Part shown: positions 16,335-24,291 of the stretch, one piece after another
How positions within the stretch are numbered: position 1 is the stretch's first letter
Layout of the letters: each line of letters opens with the position of its first letter
Source: CAISDA01 sp050258555
GTDB lineage: Bacteria > Bacteroidota > Ignavibacteria > UBA10030 > UBA8401
Length of the DNA: 37,717 bases
NCBI GenBank assembly: GCA_050258555.1
Contig: JBLMZA010000139.1
Span: 1 to 37,717 of the forward strand
Direction: 5' to 3'
Position numbers and translations under genes: made by a program
The notes under the pieces: generated by a model
Database searches by the model: none
Told to the model about the DNA's origin: nothing
The model's input: only the letters and a program-made list of their open reading frames with translations

Positions 16335-18491
16335 TCACGGAAGCATGGCAAGCTCGATCATGAATTGCGCCCCGCGCGACTCACGGACGCGGCAGGAAAT
16401 CTTTCCGCCGTATTTCAGGAGCGCCGCGCGCGCATAACTCAGTCCGAATCCGTGTCCGTCGGACTTCGTGGTGAATCCGTCCTCGAAAATCTTCTCGCGC
16501 AGTTCGGGGCTCACGCCGGGACCGTTGTCTTCAACCAGGATCGTGATCTTTCCGTCGCCGGCAAGACATTCGACAGTGACGCGTTTCTCGCCTGTCCCAG
16601 CCGCGGTGTCGGCCTCGATGGCCTCGATGGCATTGTGAATGAGAATGGAAATGATCTCGCCGATTTCCGCCGCCTTTCCGATGGCGCAGCGTGCCGCCGG
16701 CATGGAATCGCGGAAGAGCACCTGCACGCCGGGCGCGTTGGGCGTATAGCGGTTGACAGCCGCCGCCGCAACCGTCTTCACATCGCAGGACAATTCCGAT
16801 TCCACGCGCTTCATCAGGCTGCTCACATGGGCCTTCAGCAGATCGACATCGCGCAGCATGTGGCGCCTGAGCGTCTTCACTTCATCGGTCCCGGCCGCAT
16901 CCGATTCCGGATCGCACACCAGATCCTTCATCTGCCCGATGAGCCTGCGGACATTCTCGTTGAGCTTCAGAAGCTCTCGTCCCGACGCGCCGGGCAGCGG
17001 ACCGCTGTCGGCTGACTGCTGTTCATCGGCGATCGCCTGCAGCAGGAGCCCGATTGAACGGAGTTCCGGATAGACCAGAAGATTGTATTCATTGACCGCC
17101 ACATTCACGCGCTGGGCCGCCGGAAGATGCGCCGCGGCGTCCCCGTCCGAATGCTTGCGCAAGAGCGCATGAAGATCCGCGATGTTCTGGGCAAAGAGCA
17201 GCAGCCGGTTCAGATTCATCGCCATGCTCTCGCCGTGCCGGAAGACGCGCAGCTTGATGAAGAGCTTCTCATAGACTTCGCTCAGCACGATCGACTTGAA
17301 TTCGTTTTCGGCGCGTTTGCGTTCGGTGATGTTGCGCATGCTGGCGTGGATGCGCCCGTCGGGAAGCGCCTTCAGGCTCGATTCGACGATCATGAGCGCC
17401 CCGCTTTTCTTGCGCAGCGTGCGTTCTTCGACCACGGGGTTTCCGGAGCGCAGCAGTTCGAAGGGCAGAGGACGCACCGCCAGTTCCTCTGGCGGCACCA
17501 TCGAACTCACCTGGCGGCCCAGTAGTTCGGCGCGCGAATATTCAAAGAACTCGCAGGCTTTCGGATTCGCATCCATGATCCTGCCTCCGGCGCTGGTGAT
17601 GATGATGGCATCGGAGGCATGATCCATCAGCAGCCGGTTTTCGTGCGCGATATGGCGCAGCCGCTCTTCGGCGGCCTTGCGCTCGCTGATATCGGCAAAT
17701 GTCGCGATGAGCCGGTGCGCCGTGCCGTCGGCGCTCCATTCCACGACGCTTCCGCGGCAACCCACCCACTTCCAGTCCTGCATTTTCGTGCGCATGCGGA
17801 ATTCGGCGGCGAACTGCGTCGTCGTTCCCGCACAATGCCTGTCGAAGGCGTCCTGCGCCGCGGCAAGATCGTCGCGATGAATGATCGACTTGACATACTT
17901 CACATACGGCGGCACTTCCTCCGACGTGTAGCCGAGCATCTCGAACCAGCCGGGACTCAGGAAGAGTTCACCCGTGGTGACGTTCCAGTCGCATAAGCCG
18001 TCGTGCATCGCATTGAGATAGAGGTTCAGGCGTGCCTCGCTTCGGCGAAGTTCGAGCTCCTCCTTGCGGCGTTCGGTCAGATCGCGGCAGATATCGAACC
18101 GGCAGCGCCTGCCGCGCCATTCGAACATGCCCGTCGAGACTTCAACCGGAAAGATCGATCCGCTGCGCTTGCGGTGATAGCGGAGCGGACTCTCGCCGCG
18201 ATGTCCGGAAGCCCCGGCGGCATTGAGCGCCGAGACATTCATGCGCAGAAACTCCTCATGCGTGTATCCGTAGAGGCGCTCTCCCGCTTGATTGGCGTCG
18301 AGGATCTCTCCCGATTCGTCCTCGTAGATGAGCGCCGCATCGCCGATGGTCATGAATAAATTCTTATAGCAGCTCTGTGTTTCGCATACCGTGCGAACGC
18401 GGTCCACATCACGGCGCAGCATACCGATCGCGGCGGCCTGCGATCCGGGCTCCGCATTGTCGGCCACAAGAATGTACGGTTCTCTCTCCAT
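16335..18491 (-). CDS. Triple-PAS sensor histidine kinase, atypical dimerisation domain
   Basis: The 718-residue protein has three PAS domains (about 45-140, 155-272 and 290-392), each ending in the D-[IL]-[TS]-E-R-[RK]-K linker, and a C-terminal HATPase domain with N-box IHNAIEA (618-624), G1 DNGPGV (655-660), F-box GFTT (672-675) and G2 GHGFGL (679-684). It has no membrane span. The region between (about 400-575) is helical but contains no standard HisKA H-box such as SHELRTP. The closest candidate acceptor is His419 in FRHGES. It is probably the first gene of a unit with the NtrC-type regulator 48 nt downstream. A promoter-like pair lies at 18559-18587. Confidence 0.88.
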   Translation of the reverse strand: MEREPYILVADNAEPGSQAAAIGMLRRDVDRVRTVCETQSCYKNLFMTIGDAALIYEDESGEILDANQAGERLYGYTHEEFLRMNVSALNAAGASGHRGESPLRYHRKRSGSIFPVEVSTGMFEWRGRRCRFDICRDLTERRKEELELRRSEARLNLYLNAMHDGLCDWNVTTGELFLSPGWFEMLGYTSEEVPPYVKYVKSIIHRDDLAAAQDAFDRHCAGTTTQFAAEFRMRTKMQDWKWVGCRGSVVEWSADGTAHRLIATFADISERKAAEERLRHIAHENRLLMDHASDAIIITSAGGRIMDANPKACEFFEYSRAELLGRQVSSMVPPEELAVRPLPFELLRSGNPVVEERTLRKKSGALMIVESSLKALPDGRIHASMRNITERKRAENEFKSIVLSEVYEKLFIKLRVFRHGESMAMNLNRLLLFAQNIADLHALLRKHSDGDAAAHLPAAQRVNVAVNEYNLLVYPELRSIGLLLQAIADEQQSADSGPLPGASGRELLKLNENVRRLIGQMKDLVCDPESDAAGTDEVKTLRRHMLRDVDLLKAHVSSLMKRVESELSCDVKTVAAAAVNRYTPNAPGVQVLFRDSMPAARCAIGKAAEIGEIISILIHNAIEAIEADTAAGTGEKRVTVECLAGDGKITILVEDNGPGVSPELREKIFEDGFTTKSDGHGFGLSYARAALLKYGGKISCRVRESRGAQFMIELAMLP

Positions 18492-18558
18492 GATGAATGT
18501 AGGAATTCAATGATCGTTTCAAGCAGATATCCTTGCATCCATTTTCTGCCAGTTCTGA

Positions 18559-18587
18559 AATATACATTTAAATTCCTGTAATTTCAC
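18559..18587 (-). promoter_or_regulatory. Possible promoter for the kinase-regulator unit
   Basis: On the minus strand GTGAAA (18587-18582), 17 nt and TATATT (18564-18559) match four and five of six sigma-70 consensus bases with ideal spacing. It lies in the 134-nt gap between the small DNA-binding gene and the kinase ATG at 18491. Confidence 0.4.
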
Positions 18588-18625
18588 CACCCCGCCGAAC
18601 ATTCTTCACTGCATCATGCTTCTTC

Positions 18626-19042
18626 TTATGCCGACAGGGAAAGAATGCCGTTGTGCGCGCTGCGCGCCTGTTGCTGTTCATGCTGCGAGATGATCTTCCA
18701 GATCGTGCCGGTTGAGATGCGTATCTGCGATTCGCGCAAATGCGCCTCGATGCGCCGGGGACCGAAACCCGTTTCCGCCCTCAGCTTCAGCACAAGCTCT
18801 CGCACCTCATCGCTCGTCTTCATGCGGTTGGTGCGGGGCGTTCGCGGAAGATCGACGAGCGACGAGGCCTGCCGTCCGCTTTCTTCATACCGCTTGAGCC
18901 ATTTGTAGAACGTTTTGCGGCTGATGCCGAAACGCCGGCACACGGCGTTCGCATTCTGTGATGCGTCATACTCCTTCATCCACTGCAGGCGCTGCTTGAT
19001 GATGAGCGCCTGCGCACGCTGAAGCAAATACTCTGCTGTCAT
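18626..19042 (-). CDS. Stand-alone transposase-type helix-turn-helix protein
   Basis: The 138-residue protein has two successive helix-turn-helix domains. The first (about 31-52) reads NAVCRRFGISRKTFYKWL and the second (about 92-120) GFGPRRIEAHLRES...TGTIWKII. This is the DNA-binding half of IS481/IS3-like transposases. The protein stops just where the catalytic DDE integrase core should begin, and the 134 nt downstream encode no remnant of it. No terminal inverted repeats or target duplications were seen. It may be a decayed element or a domesticated regulator. The ATG is 14 nt after the TIGR03790 stop; the Shine-Dalgarno GGAG touches that TAA, so translation is probably coupled. Confidence 0.8.
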   Translation of the reverse strand: MTAEYLLQRAQALIIKQRLQWMKEYDASQNANAVCRRFGISRKTFYKWLKRYEESGRQASSLVDLPRTPRTNRMKTSDEVRELVLKLRAETGFGPRRIEAHLRESQIRISTGTIWKIISQHEQQQARSAHNGILSLSA

Positions 19043-19056
19043 ACTCCGTCATCTCC

Positions 19057-20769
19057 TTATTTGGAAAGCACCATTTTCTGCACCATGCGGCTTCCCGCAC
19101 TTTCCAGCACGCCGACATAGACGCCGCTCGGCTTGCCCGACGCGTTGAAGACCGCCGTCTGCATCTCGCCCGCCTCGACATATCCGCTGAAGAGCACCGC
19201 CACTTCCTGCCCCACGATGTTGTACACTTTCAGCTCCGCATGGCCGCTCTTTGCGACGGTGAAGGTCAGCATGGTCGAGGGATTGAACGGATTGGGATAA
19301 TTCCTGTTCAGCCTGAATTCCCTGACCGGCGCCGATGTGAAGGCAAGCTCGATCGCATTCGAATAGGCCGACCGGCCGTCACGGTCGATCTGCTTCAGGC
19401 GGTAGGAGACACGACCGGCCCGGGGAGCGCGGTCGATGAACGCATACTCATGCGCCGCATTGGTCGTGCCCGAGCCTTCCACAAAGCCGATGCGCGCCCA
19501 TGCGCCATCCGTGTTCCTCTCGACCTCGAATCCGTAGTTGTTCACTTCCGTCGCCGTCACCCAGGCGAGACCGATCGCTGCACCCGACTGGGCGCCGCTG
19601 AACGAGACCAGTTCGACCGGAAGGGCCGACGAGCCGGATTCCGCATCGGTAATGAGCCACGACTGCGGCACGCGCACGGTGCGGATGCGCATCTTCGGGT
19701 CCCCGACGAGCACATCCATCCAGGACAGATAGGCCGCCGCCGAGTAATAGCTTTCGGCGAATGTGAAGCCCTCGGCATACATCGGGAAGGCATACTGAAC
19801 ATTGGCCATCGCGCTCGACCATGGCTCGTAGACATATCCTTTCACGCCCGTAACGCCTTCGGCGATCAGATCGGCAATGAGCGACTGTCCATAGACCGTT
19901 CCCGCTTCGAAGCTTCTGCCGGAAGTCGACACGTAGGTTTCGGCGATGCTGCCCCGCACGAACTGGTGGTACGGCTTGGCATGATCGGTCGCGCCTGCGG
20001 CGTTCGCATCATTCGATCCCCAGCTCACATAGCCCAGCACATTGGAAAGACCGGTCAGATACACCGATGAGGAGTCGAGTACCGTAAGCCGGCTCTTCGC
20101 GCGCAGCGCGGACGACGCGCCGGCCATGTTGCCGTTGAGCGTGCCGTCCACCATCGACCGTGTGGGATCCATGTCGAAGACGAAGCGTCCGGTCTGAAGC
20201 ACCGTCGAATCGGCAAGCGCCGCGTTGTCGATCATCATCTTGATGTCGCCATATGTGTACCCGTCAAGGCGCGTCACAAGATAGATGCCGAACTGCGTGT
20301 GCGAAAAATTCTGCTGCACGAGCGAATACGGCGAAACAACGCGGCCCGCTTTTCCGATATTGCCGGCATAGGGACCGAGAATGAGGCAGAGCTCGCTTTC
20401 GACCGAGGAGGACGGAGAGTTGTAATCGGATGTCAGGCCGCGGTTGACCTTCAGGGGCATGCCCTTGGTGGTGACAATGTAGTTGATGCTGTCGGTGAGC
20501 TGATGGGACGTCAGATACGATTCAATCTGTGTTCTGAGATCCTGAAACTGCGCGTCGGTGATCTCTTCGGTTGCAGGAGCATTCACGCGGATCACATTCC
20601 TGGAAGGGATCATCCGCTGCGCGGCGAAATACGTGCCCACGTTCTCGGACATCGTGCTATTTACATTGATCACGACCGCCACATCCTTGTAGCTTTCGCG
20701 CGCCTGTGCAAGCGTGAAGACGAAGTGAAGAATGAAGAGGGCCGGGAAGAACATGCGTTTCGCTTTCAT
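19057..20769 (-). CDS. TIGR03790-family secreted protein with T9SS-type sorting domain
   Basis: The 570-residue protein begins with a signal peptide (MKAKRMFFPALFILHFVFTLAQA). The main domain matches the TIGR03790 family, with DVAVVINVNSTMSENV and NYIVTTKGMPLKV; its function is unknown. A fibronectin-like segment typical of FCB exported proteins follows (LPVELVSFSG, TATEVNNYGFEVER, YRLKQIDRDG). The last 80 residues are a type IX secretion sorting domain, with NYPNPFNPST, KVYNIVGQEVA and PSGVYVGVL, ending in KMVLSK. So it should be exported and probably attached at the cell surface. I chose the ATG at 20769 because the signal peptide starts there; the open frame extends to 20877. No clear Shine-Dalgarno. 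Confidence 0.88.
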   Translation of the reverse strand: MKAKRMFFPALFILHFVFTLAQARESYKDVAVVINVNSTMSENVGTYFAAQRMIPSRNVIRVNAPATEEITDAQFQDLRTQIESYLTSHQLTDSINYIVTTKGMPLKVNRGLTSDYNSPSSSVESELCLILGPYAGNIGKAGRVVSPYSLVQQNFSHTQFGIYLVTRLDGYTYGDIKMMIDNAALADSTVLQTGRFVFDMDPTRSMVDGTLNGNMAGASSALRAKSRLTVLDSSSVYLTGLSNVLGYVSWGSNDANAAGATDHAKPYHQFVRGSIAETYVSTSGRSFEAGTVYGQSLIADLIAEGVTGVKGYVYEPWSSAMANVQYAFPMYAEGFTFAESYYSAAAYLSWMDVLVGDPKMRIRTVRVPQSWLITDAESGSSALPVELVSFSGAQSGAAIGLAWVTATEVNNYGFEVERNTDGAWARIGFVEGSGTTNAAHEYAFIDRAPRAGRVSYRLKQIDRDGRSAYSNAIELAFTSAPVREFRLNRNYPNPFNPSTMLTFTVAKSGHAELKVYNIVGQEVAVLFSGYVEAGEMQTAVFNASGKPSGVYVGVLESAGSRMVQKMVLSK

Positions 20770-20772
20770 GAG

Positions 20773-20860
20773 GGCACCTGTCAGTATGAGTGTGTGAGCC
20801 GTTTGTAAAATTGTCGTTACTACATCTAAGGACAAAGGCCGTACCACAAACACAGGTGCC
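20773..20860 (-). repeat. 9-bp inverted repeat in the TIGR03790 leader
   Basis: On the minus strand GGCACCTGT (20860-20852) and ACAGGTGCC (20781-20773) are perfect inverted copies 70 nt apart. The second arm ends 3 nt before the ATG at 20769, so pairing in the mRNA would occlude the translation start. Confidence 0.5.
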
Positions 20861-20989
20861 ACATCACGATTGCGCAAAAGAGAAAATCGCCAATAAAATC
20901 AGGGGTGTTTCACACGTTCCGAGGGGACGATGAACGAAGACAGGTTTCAGGAACCGGGGGCGGAATTTGTACTTTCTACAAAAGGGAAT

Positions 20990-21040
20990 AAAAACGGTGA
21001 ACGCCCGGCACTGTCTCAGATCAGGACAATGCCGGGCGTT
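20990..21040 (-). terminator. Rho-independent terminator of the CoA-transferase transcript
   Basis: An 11-bp perfect stem (AACGCCCGGCA with TGCCGGGCGTT) is extended by a further 4 bp after one mismatch. On the minus strand a run of five T residues follows after 4 nt. It lies 41 nt beyond the stop codon at 21082. Confidence 0.88.
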
Positions 21041-21081
21041 CAATGGGGATCACACCCGAACACGCAAGAGAGGGGGTGTGC

Positions 21082-22383
21082 TTAGCAGTTGAACTCGCGT
21101 TCGAGCTGCTCCTGGAATTTCGGATGCGCAATATCGATGAGCGCTTTGGCGCGCTGGCGGATGGTCTTTCCGTAGAGATCGGCGATGCCGTTTTCGGTCA
21201 CCACATAGTGCACATCGCCGCGCGTGGTCGTGACGCCCGCGCCGCGCGCCAGATACGGCACGATGCGCGAGAGCGTTCCCTGTTTCGCCGTCGAAGGAAG
21301 GGCGATGATGGGCTTCCCGCCCTTGCTGCGCGAAGCGCCGCGGATGAAATCCAACTGCCCGCCGAAGCCGCTGTAGAAGCGGGGACCGATCGAATCGGCG
21401 CAGACCTGGCCCGTCAGATCGACTTCGAGGGCGGAATTGATGGCGACCATTTTCTCGTTCTGTGCGATCACGAACGGGTCGTTCACATATCCTGACGGGT
21501 GGAATTCAATGACCGGATTGTTGTCGATGAAATCGAAAATCGCGCGGCTGCCCAGCACGAACGTCGAGATGATCTTGCCCCGGTGCAGCGTTTTCTTTTC
21601 GTTGTTGATGACGCCGTCTTCCACCAGGCCGATCACGCCGTCAGAGAACATTTCGGTATGGAGGCCGAGATCCTTTTTCTTGCCCAGGAACTTCAGCACC
21701 GCATCGGGAATGGCGCCGATGCCGGTCTGTATGGTCGACCCGTCTTCGATCAATGTGGCGATGTGCCCGCCGATGCGCCGGTAGATCTCTTTTTCCTCGG
21801 GCGAGCCGTGGCGATCGGAGCGCGGCAGCTCCTGCAGCGGCTCATCGTGTTCGACAAAATACGTCACCTTGTCCATGTGTATGAAACTGTCGCCGAGCGT
21901 GCGCGGCATATTCCGGTTCACCTGCGCGATCACGATCTTCGCCACATTGGCCGCCGACTTCGTGGTTTCGACGCCGGTGCCGAAGCTGCAGAATCCGTAC
22001 TGGTCCGGCGGCGACACCTGTATGAGGGCGATATCGATGGGCAGGATGCCGCGTATGAAGAGCTGCTCCACTTCGGAAAGGAACACGGGCGTGAAATCGG
22101 CCCTGCTGTCATTGACCGCCGAGCGGACATTGGGGCCGATGAACAGGGCGTTATGCCGGAAGCGTCCTTCCATCTCCGGCGCGGTGTATTTCGTCTCTCC
22201 CAGGCTCAGAAGGTGGACCACTTCGACATTCTTGACCTGCGGGCCGCGCTTGCACATCGCCTCGACCAGATGTATGGGCACGGCGCAGCCGTAGTGGATG
22301 TACACCCTGTCTCCCGAGAGCATGCATTTTAATGCATCGTCTGCCGTTCTCAGTTTTGATTTATAGCGGTCGATCCATGCCAT
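21082..22383 (-). CDS. Acetyl-CoA hydrolase/transferase family CoA-transferase
   Basis: The 433-residue protein belongs to the family of 4-hydroxybutyrate CoA-transferase, Cat1/Cat2 and acetyl-CoA hydrolases, which move CoA between acetate and another carboxylate through a glutamyl-CoA intermediate. TGIGAIPDAVL, then LHTEMFSDGV with the probable catalytic Glu244, and later FGGQLDFIRGA are the expected motifs. Overall it looks most like 4-hydroxybutyrate CoA-transferases, but the substrate is not proven. I prefer the ATG at 22383, which has AGGA about 5 nt upstream and begins MAWIDRYKSKL; an ATG at 22401 adds six residues. A TATAAT lies upstream at 22431-22436. A strong terminator follows. Confidence 0.9.
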   Translation of the reverse strand: MAWIDRYKSKLRTADDALKCMLSGDRVYIHYGCAVPIHLVEAMCKRGPQVKNVEVVHLLSLGETKYTAPEMEGRFRHNALFIGPNVRSAVNDSRADFTPVFLSEVEQLFIRGILPIDIALIQVSPPDQYGFCSFGTGVETTKSAANVAKIVIAQVNRNMPRTLGDSFIHMDKVTYFVEHDEPLQELPRSDRHGSPEEKEIYRRIGGHIATLIEDGSTIQTGIGAIPDAVLKFLGKKKDLGLHTEMFSDGVIGLVEDGVINNEKKTLHRGKIISTFVLGSRAIFDFIDNNPVIEFHPSGYVNDPFVIAQNEKMVAINSALEVDLTGQVCADSIGPRFYSGFGGQLDFIRGASRSKGGKPIIALPSTAKQGTLSRIVPYLARGAGVTTTRGDVHYVVTENGIADLYGKTIRQRAKALIDIAHPKFQEQLEREFNC

Positions 22384-22430
22384 AGGCGTCCTGTTTTCCA
22401 TGAAAGTTGATGTACTGCAGCAATCTGGGA

Positions 22431-22436
22431 ATTATA
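22431..22436 (-). promoter_or_regulatory. Possible -10 element before the CoA-transferase gene
   Basis: A perfect TATAAT on the minus strand sits in the 78-nt gap between folD and the CoA-transferase start. No convincing -35 hexamer lies 16-18 nt upstream, so this is weak evidence for a separate promoter. Confidence 0.3.
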
Positions 22437-22461
22437 ATGAGGCCGCGCGTGCGAGTGTGCT

Positions 22462-23346
22462 TCAGCGGTCGGCCGCCGCAGCGGCGGCTTTCAGCGTGTT
22501 GACAAGAAGCATGGCGATCGTCATTTTGCCGACGCCGCCGGGCACGGGTGTGATGGCGCTTGTGCGGTCTTTCACCTGGTCGTAGTCAACGTCTCCCACC
22601 AGGCGCGTGCCGCTTTTCGATGCCGGATCGGGAATGCGATTGATGCCCACGTCGATGACCACGGCGCCGGGCTTGACCATGTCGGAGGTGATGGCGCGGG
22701 CGCGCCCGATGGCCGCAATGAGGATGTCGGCCTGTCTGGTGTAGTAGGCAATATCATTGGCCGCGGTGTGCACCATGGTCACGATGGCGTTGCAGCCATC
22801 CTTCTTCTGCACGAGCATGTTGGCAATCGGCTTGCCGACGATGTTCGAGCGCCCGACGACGACCACATGCTTTCCCGCTGGATCGATTTGGTAGCGCTTG
22901 AGGATCTCAAGAATTCCCGCCGGCGTGCACGGATAGAATGTGTCCATGCCGATCATCACCTTGCCGATGTTGACGGGATGAAAGCCGTCCACATCCTTCT
23001 CCGGATCGATCGCTTCGATGACGCGCTGCTCGTTAATATGGCGCGGAAGCGGCAGCTGCACGAGTATGCCGTGCACGCGCGCGTCGCCATTGAAGCGCTC
23101 GATGAGCGCGAGCACTTCCGCCTCATCGACCGATTCCGGCAGGCGTTCGGTAACGGAATAAAACCCCGCCTCCTCGCAGGCGATGCCCTTGCTTTTCACG
23201 TACGATTGGGATGCGGGATTGTCTCCCACCAGAATGAATGCGAGCCCGGGCGTGATGCCGGTTCTGCGGCGCAGATCTTCGGCAGCCGTCTTCACTTCGG
23301 AGCGGATCTCTTCCGAGATTTTTTTCCCGTCGAGGATGGTTGTCAT
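22462..23346 (-). CDS. folD: Bifunctional methylenetetrahydrofolate dehydrogenase/cyclohydrolase
   Basis: The 294-residue cytoplasmic enzyme interconverts methylene-, methenyl- and 10-formyl-tetrahydrofolate, supplying one-carbon units for purines and formyl-methionine. The catalytic segment SYVKSKGIACEEAGF carries the conserved Tyr and Lys. VQLPLPRHIN and DVDGFHPVNIGK follow, then PCTPAGILEIL and the NAD(P)-binding signature VVVGRSNIVGKP. Length is normal. The start ATG has AAAGGA about 10 nt upstream. It begins 23 nt after the ymdB-like gene and lies upstream of the CoA-transferase, probably in one transcript. Confidence 0.97.
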   Translation of the reverse strand: MTTILDGKKISEEIRSEVKTAAEDLRRRTGITPGLAFILVGDNPASQSYVKSKGIACEEAGFYSVTERLPESVDEAEVLALIERFNGDARVHGILVQLPLPRHINEQRVIEAIDPEKDVDGFHPVNIGKVMIGMDTFYPCTPAGILEILKRYQIDPAGKHVVVVGRSNIVGKPIANMLVQKKDGCNAIVTMVHTAANDIAYYTRQADILIAAIGRARAITSDMVKPGAVVIDVGINRIPDPASKSGTRLVGDVDYDQVKDRTSAITPVPGGVGKMTIAMLLVNTLKAAAAAADR

Positions 23347-23369
23347 GGTCGCTGTGTCCTTTGGAATGG

Positions 23370-24167
23370 TCAGGAGAACTTCGGCATCAGGATCTGTTCA
23401 AAGCGCAGCGTGCGCCCGGTCTGCACGTCGACCTCGGCCACGACGCCGCAGAAATGCACATCGTTCGAGGCGGGCTCGTACTTGTGCGGCGTCTGCTTCA
23501 GAAAGCGCTGCAGCGCCGGCTCCTTCTTCATGCCCATCACCGAATCATACGGGCCGGTCATGCCGACATCGGTGATGTAGGCCGTGCCGCGCGGAAGGAT
23601 GCGGCCGTCGGCCGTGGGCGTGTGCGTATGCGTGCCGGCGAGCACGCTTGCGCGCCCGTCGACGAACCACCCCATGGCCATTTTCTCTGCCGTCGCTTCG
23701 GCATGGAAGTCGATGAAGATGATCTTCGTCTGTTCATGGATCTTCGTGATCGCATGCTCGACGGCGCGGAACGGATCGTCCAGGGGATACATGAACGTCC
23801 GCCCCTGGATGTTGATGACGCCCGCCTTCACGCCGCCGGGCAGTTCATATATGACATAGCCGTTGCCGCCGTTTTCGCGCGGATAATTCAGCGGCCGCAG
23901 GATGTTGCGGTTCGAGCCGAGCACCTTGCGCGAATCCCAGCGGTCCCATGTATGATTGCCGCCGGTGATCACATGGATGCCGAGCCCGAAGAGCTTGCGC
24001 GCATCGTCTTCCGAAAGCCCCTTGCCGTCGGTCGTATTTTCGCCGTTGGCGATGCAGAACGTAATCGAATGCTTTTCCAGGAGCGGTTTGAGCAGCATCT
24101 GCACGGCTTCAAATCCCGCTTTACCGATAATATCGCCGATGAATAATATATTGATTGTCTGGGCCAA
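23370..24167 (-). CDS. ymdB: YmdB-family metallophosphoesterase
   Basis: The 265-residue protein matches the TIGR00282/YmdB family, a two-metal phosphodiesterase that hydrolyses cyclic nucleotides in Bacillus. Metal-binding motifs are in order: ILFIGDIIGKAG, CIANGENTTDGKG, VITGGNHTWD, FIDFHAEATAEK and AGTHTHTPTAD. I place the start at the TTG at 24167, giving MAQTINILFIGD; it has AGGA 8 nt upstream and yields the usual family length, whereas the ATG at 24212 adds 15 unlikely residues. It follows recD2 by about 120 nt and precedes folD by 23 nt. Confidence 0.92.
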   Translation of the reverse strand: MAQTINILFIGDIIGKAGFEAVQMLLKPLLEKHSITFCIANGENTTDGKGLSEDDARKLFGLGIHVITGGNHTWDRWDSRKVLGSNRNILRPLNYPRENGGNGYVIYELPGGVKAGVINIQGRTFMYPLDDPFRAVEHAITKIHEQTKIIFIDFHAEATAEKMAMGWFVDGRASVLAGTHTHTPTADGRILPRGTAYITDVGMTGPYDSVMGMKKEPALQRFLKQTPHKYEPASNDVHFCGVVAEVDVQTGRTLRFEQILMPKFS

Positions 24168-24247
24168 CGTGCGTATCCTGTCGAAATATGTGATGGCTGA
24201 TGAGAAAAACAACAGATGCCTAAAATACTAAATTCGGACGTAGAATC

Positions 24248-24288
24248 AAAAAGCCGGGCGCGTTCTCCGGAAAAGAGCCTGAGCGCGC
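24248..24288 (-). terminator. Possible terminator after recD2
   Basis: On the minus strand GCGCGCTC can pair with GAG..CGCGC across a 13-nt loop (2-nt bulge), and TTTTT follows 5 nt later. It lies a few nucleotides beyond the recD2 stop. The stem is imperfect, so it may be partial or absent. Confidence 0.4.
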
Positions 24289-24291
24289 GCA

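Larger units (their letters stand above)
20770..21081. other. 312-nt intergenic region: terminator, then leader of the TIGR03790 gene
   Basis: From right to left this stretch holds the 3' end and terminator of the CoA-transferase transcript (20990-21040), then about 200 nt with no convincing coding frame, and the leader of the TIGR03790 gene. A 9-bp inverted repeat lies at 20773-20781 and 20852-20860. I could not identify a confident promoter, although one is expected between 20860 and 20989. Confidence 0.7.

Noticed and set aside
18532..18551. TGGCAG...GC near the kinase gene as a sigma-54 promoter
   Set aside because: The spacing between GG and GC is wrong and the -12 element is poor.
18492..18625. 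Remnant of a transposase catalytic core after the small helix-turn-helix gene
   Set aside because: No frame in this stretch encodes DDE-core motifs, and no IS end repeats were seen.
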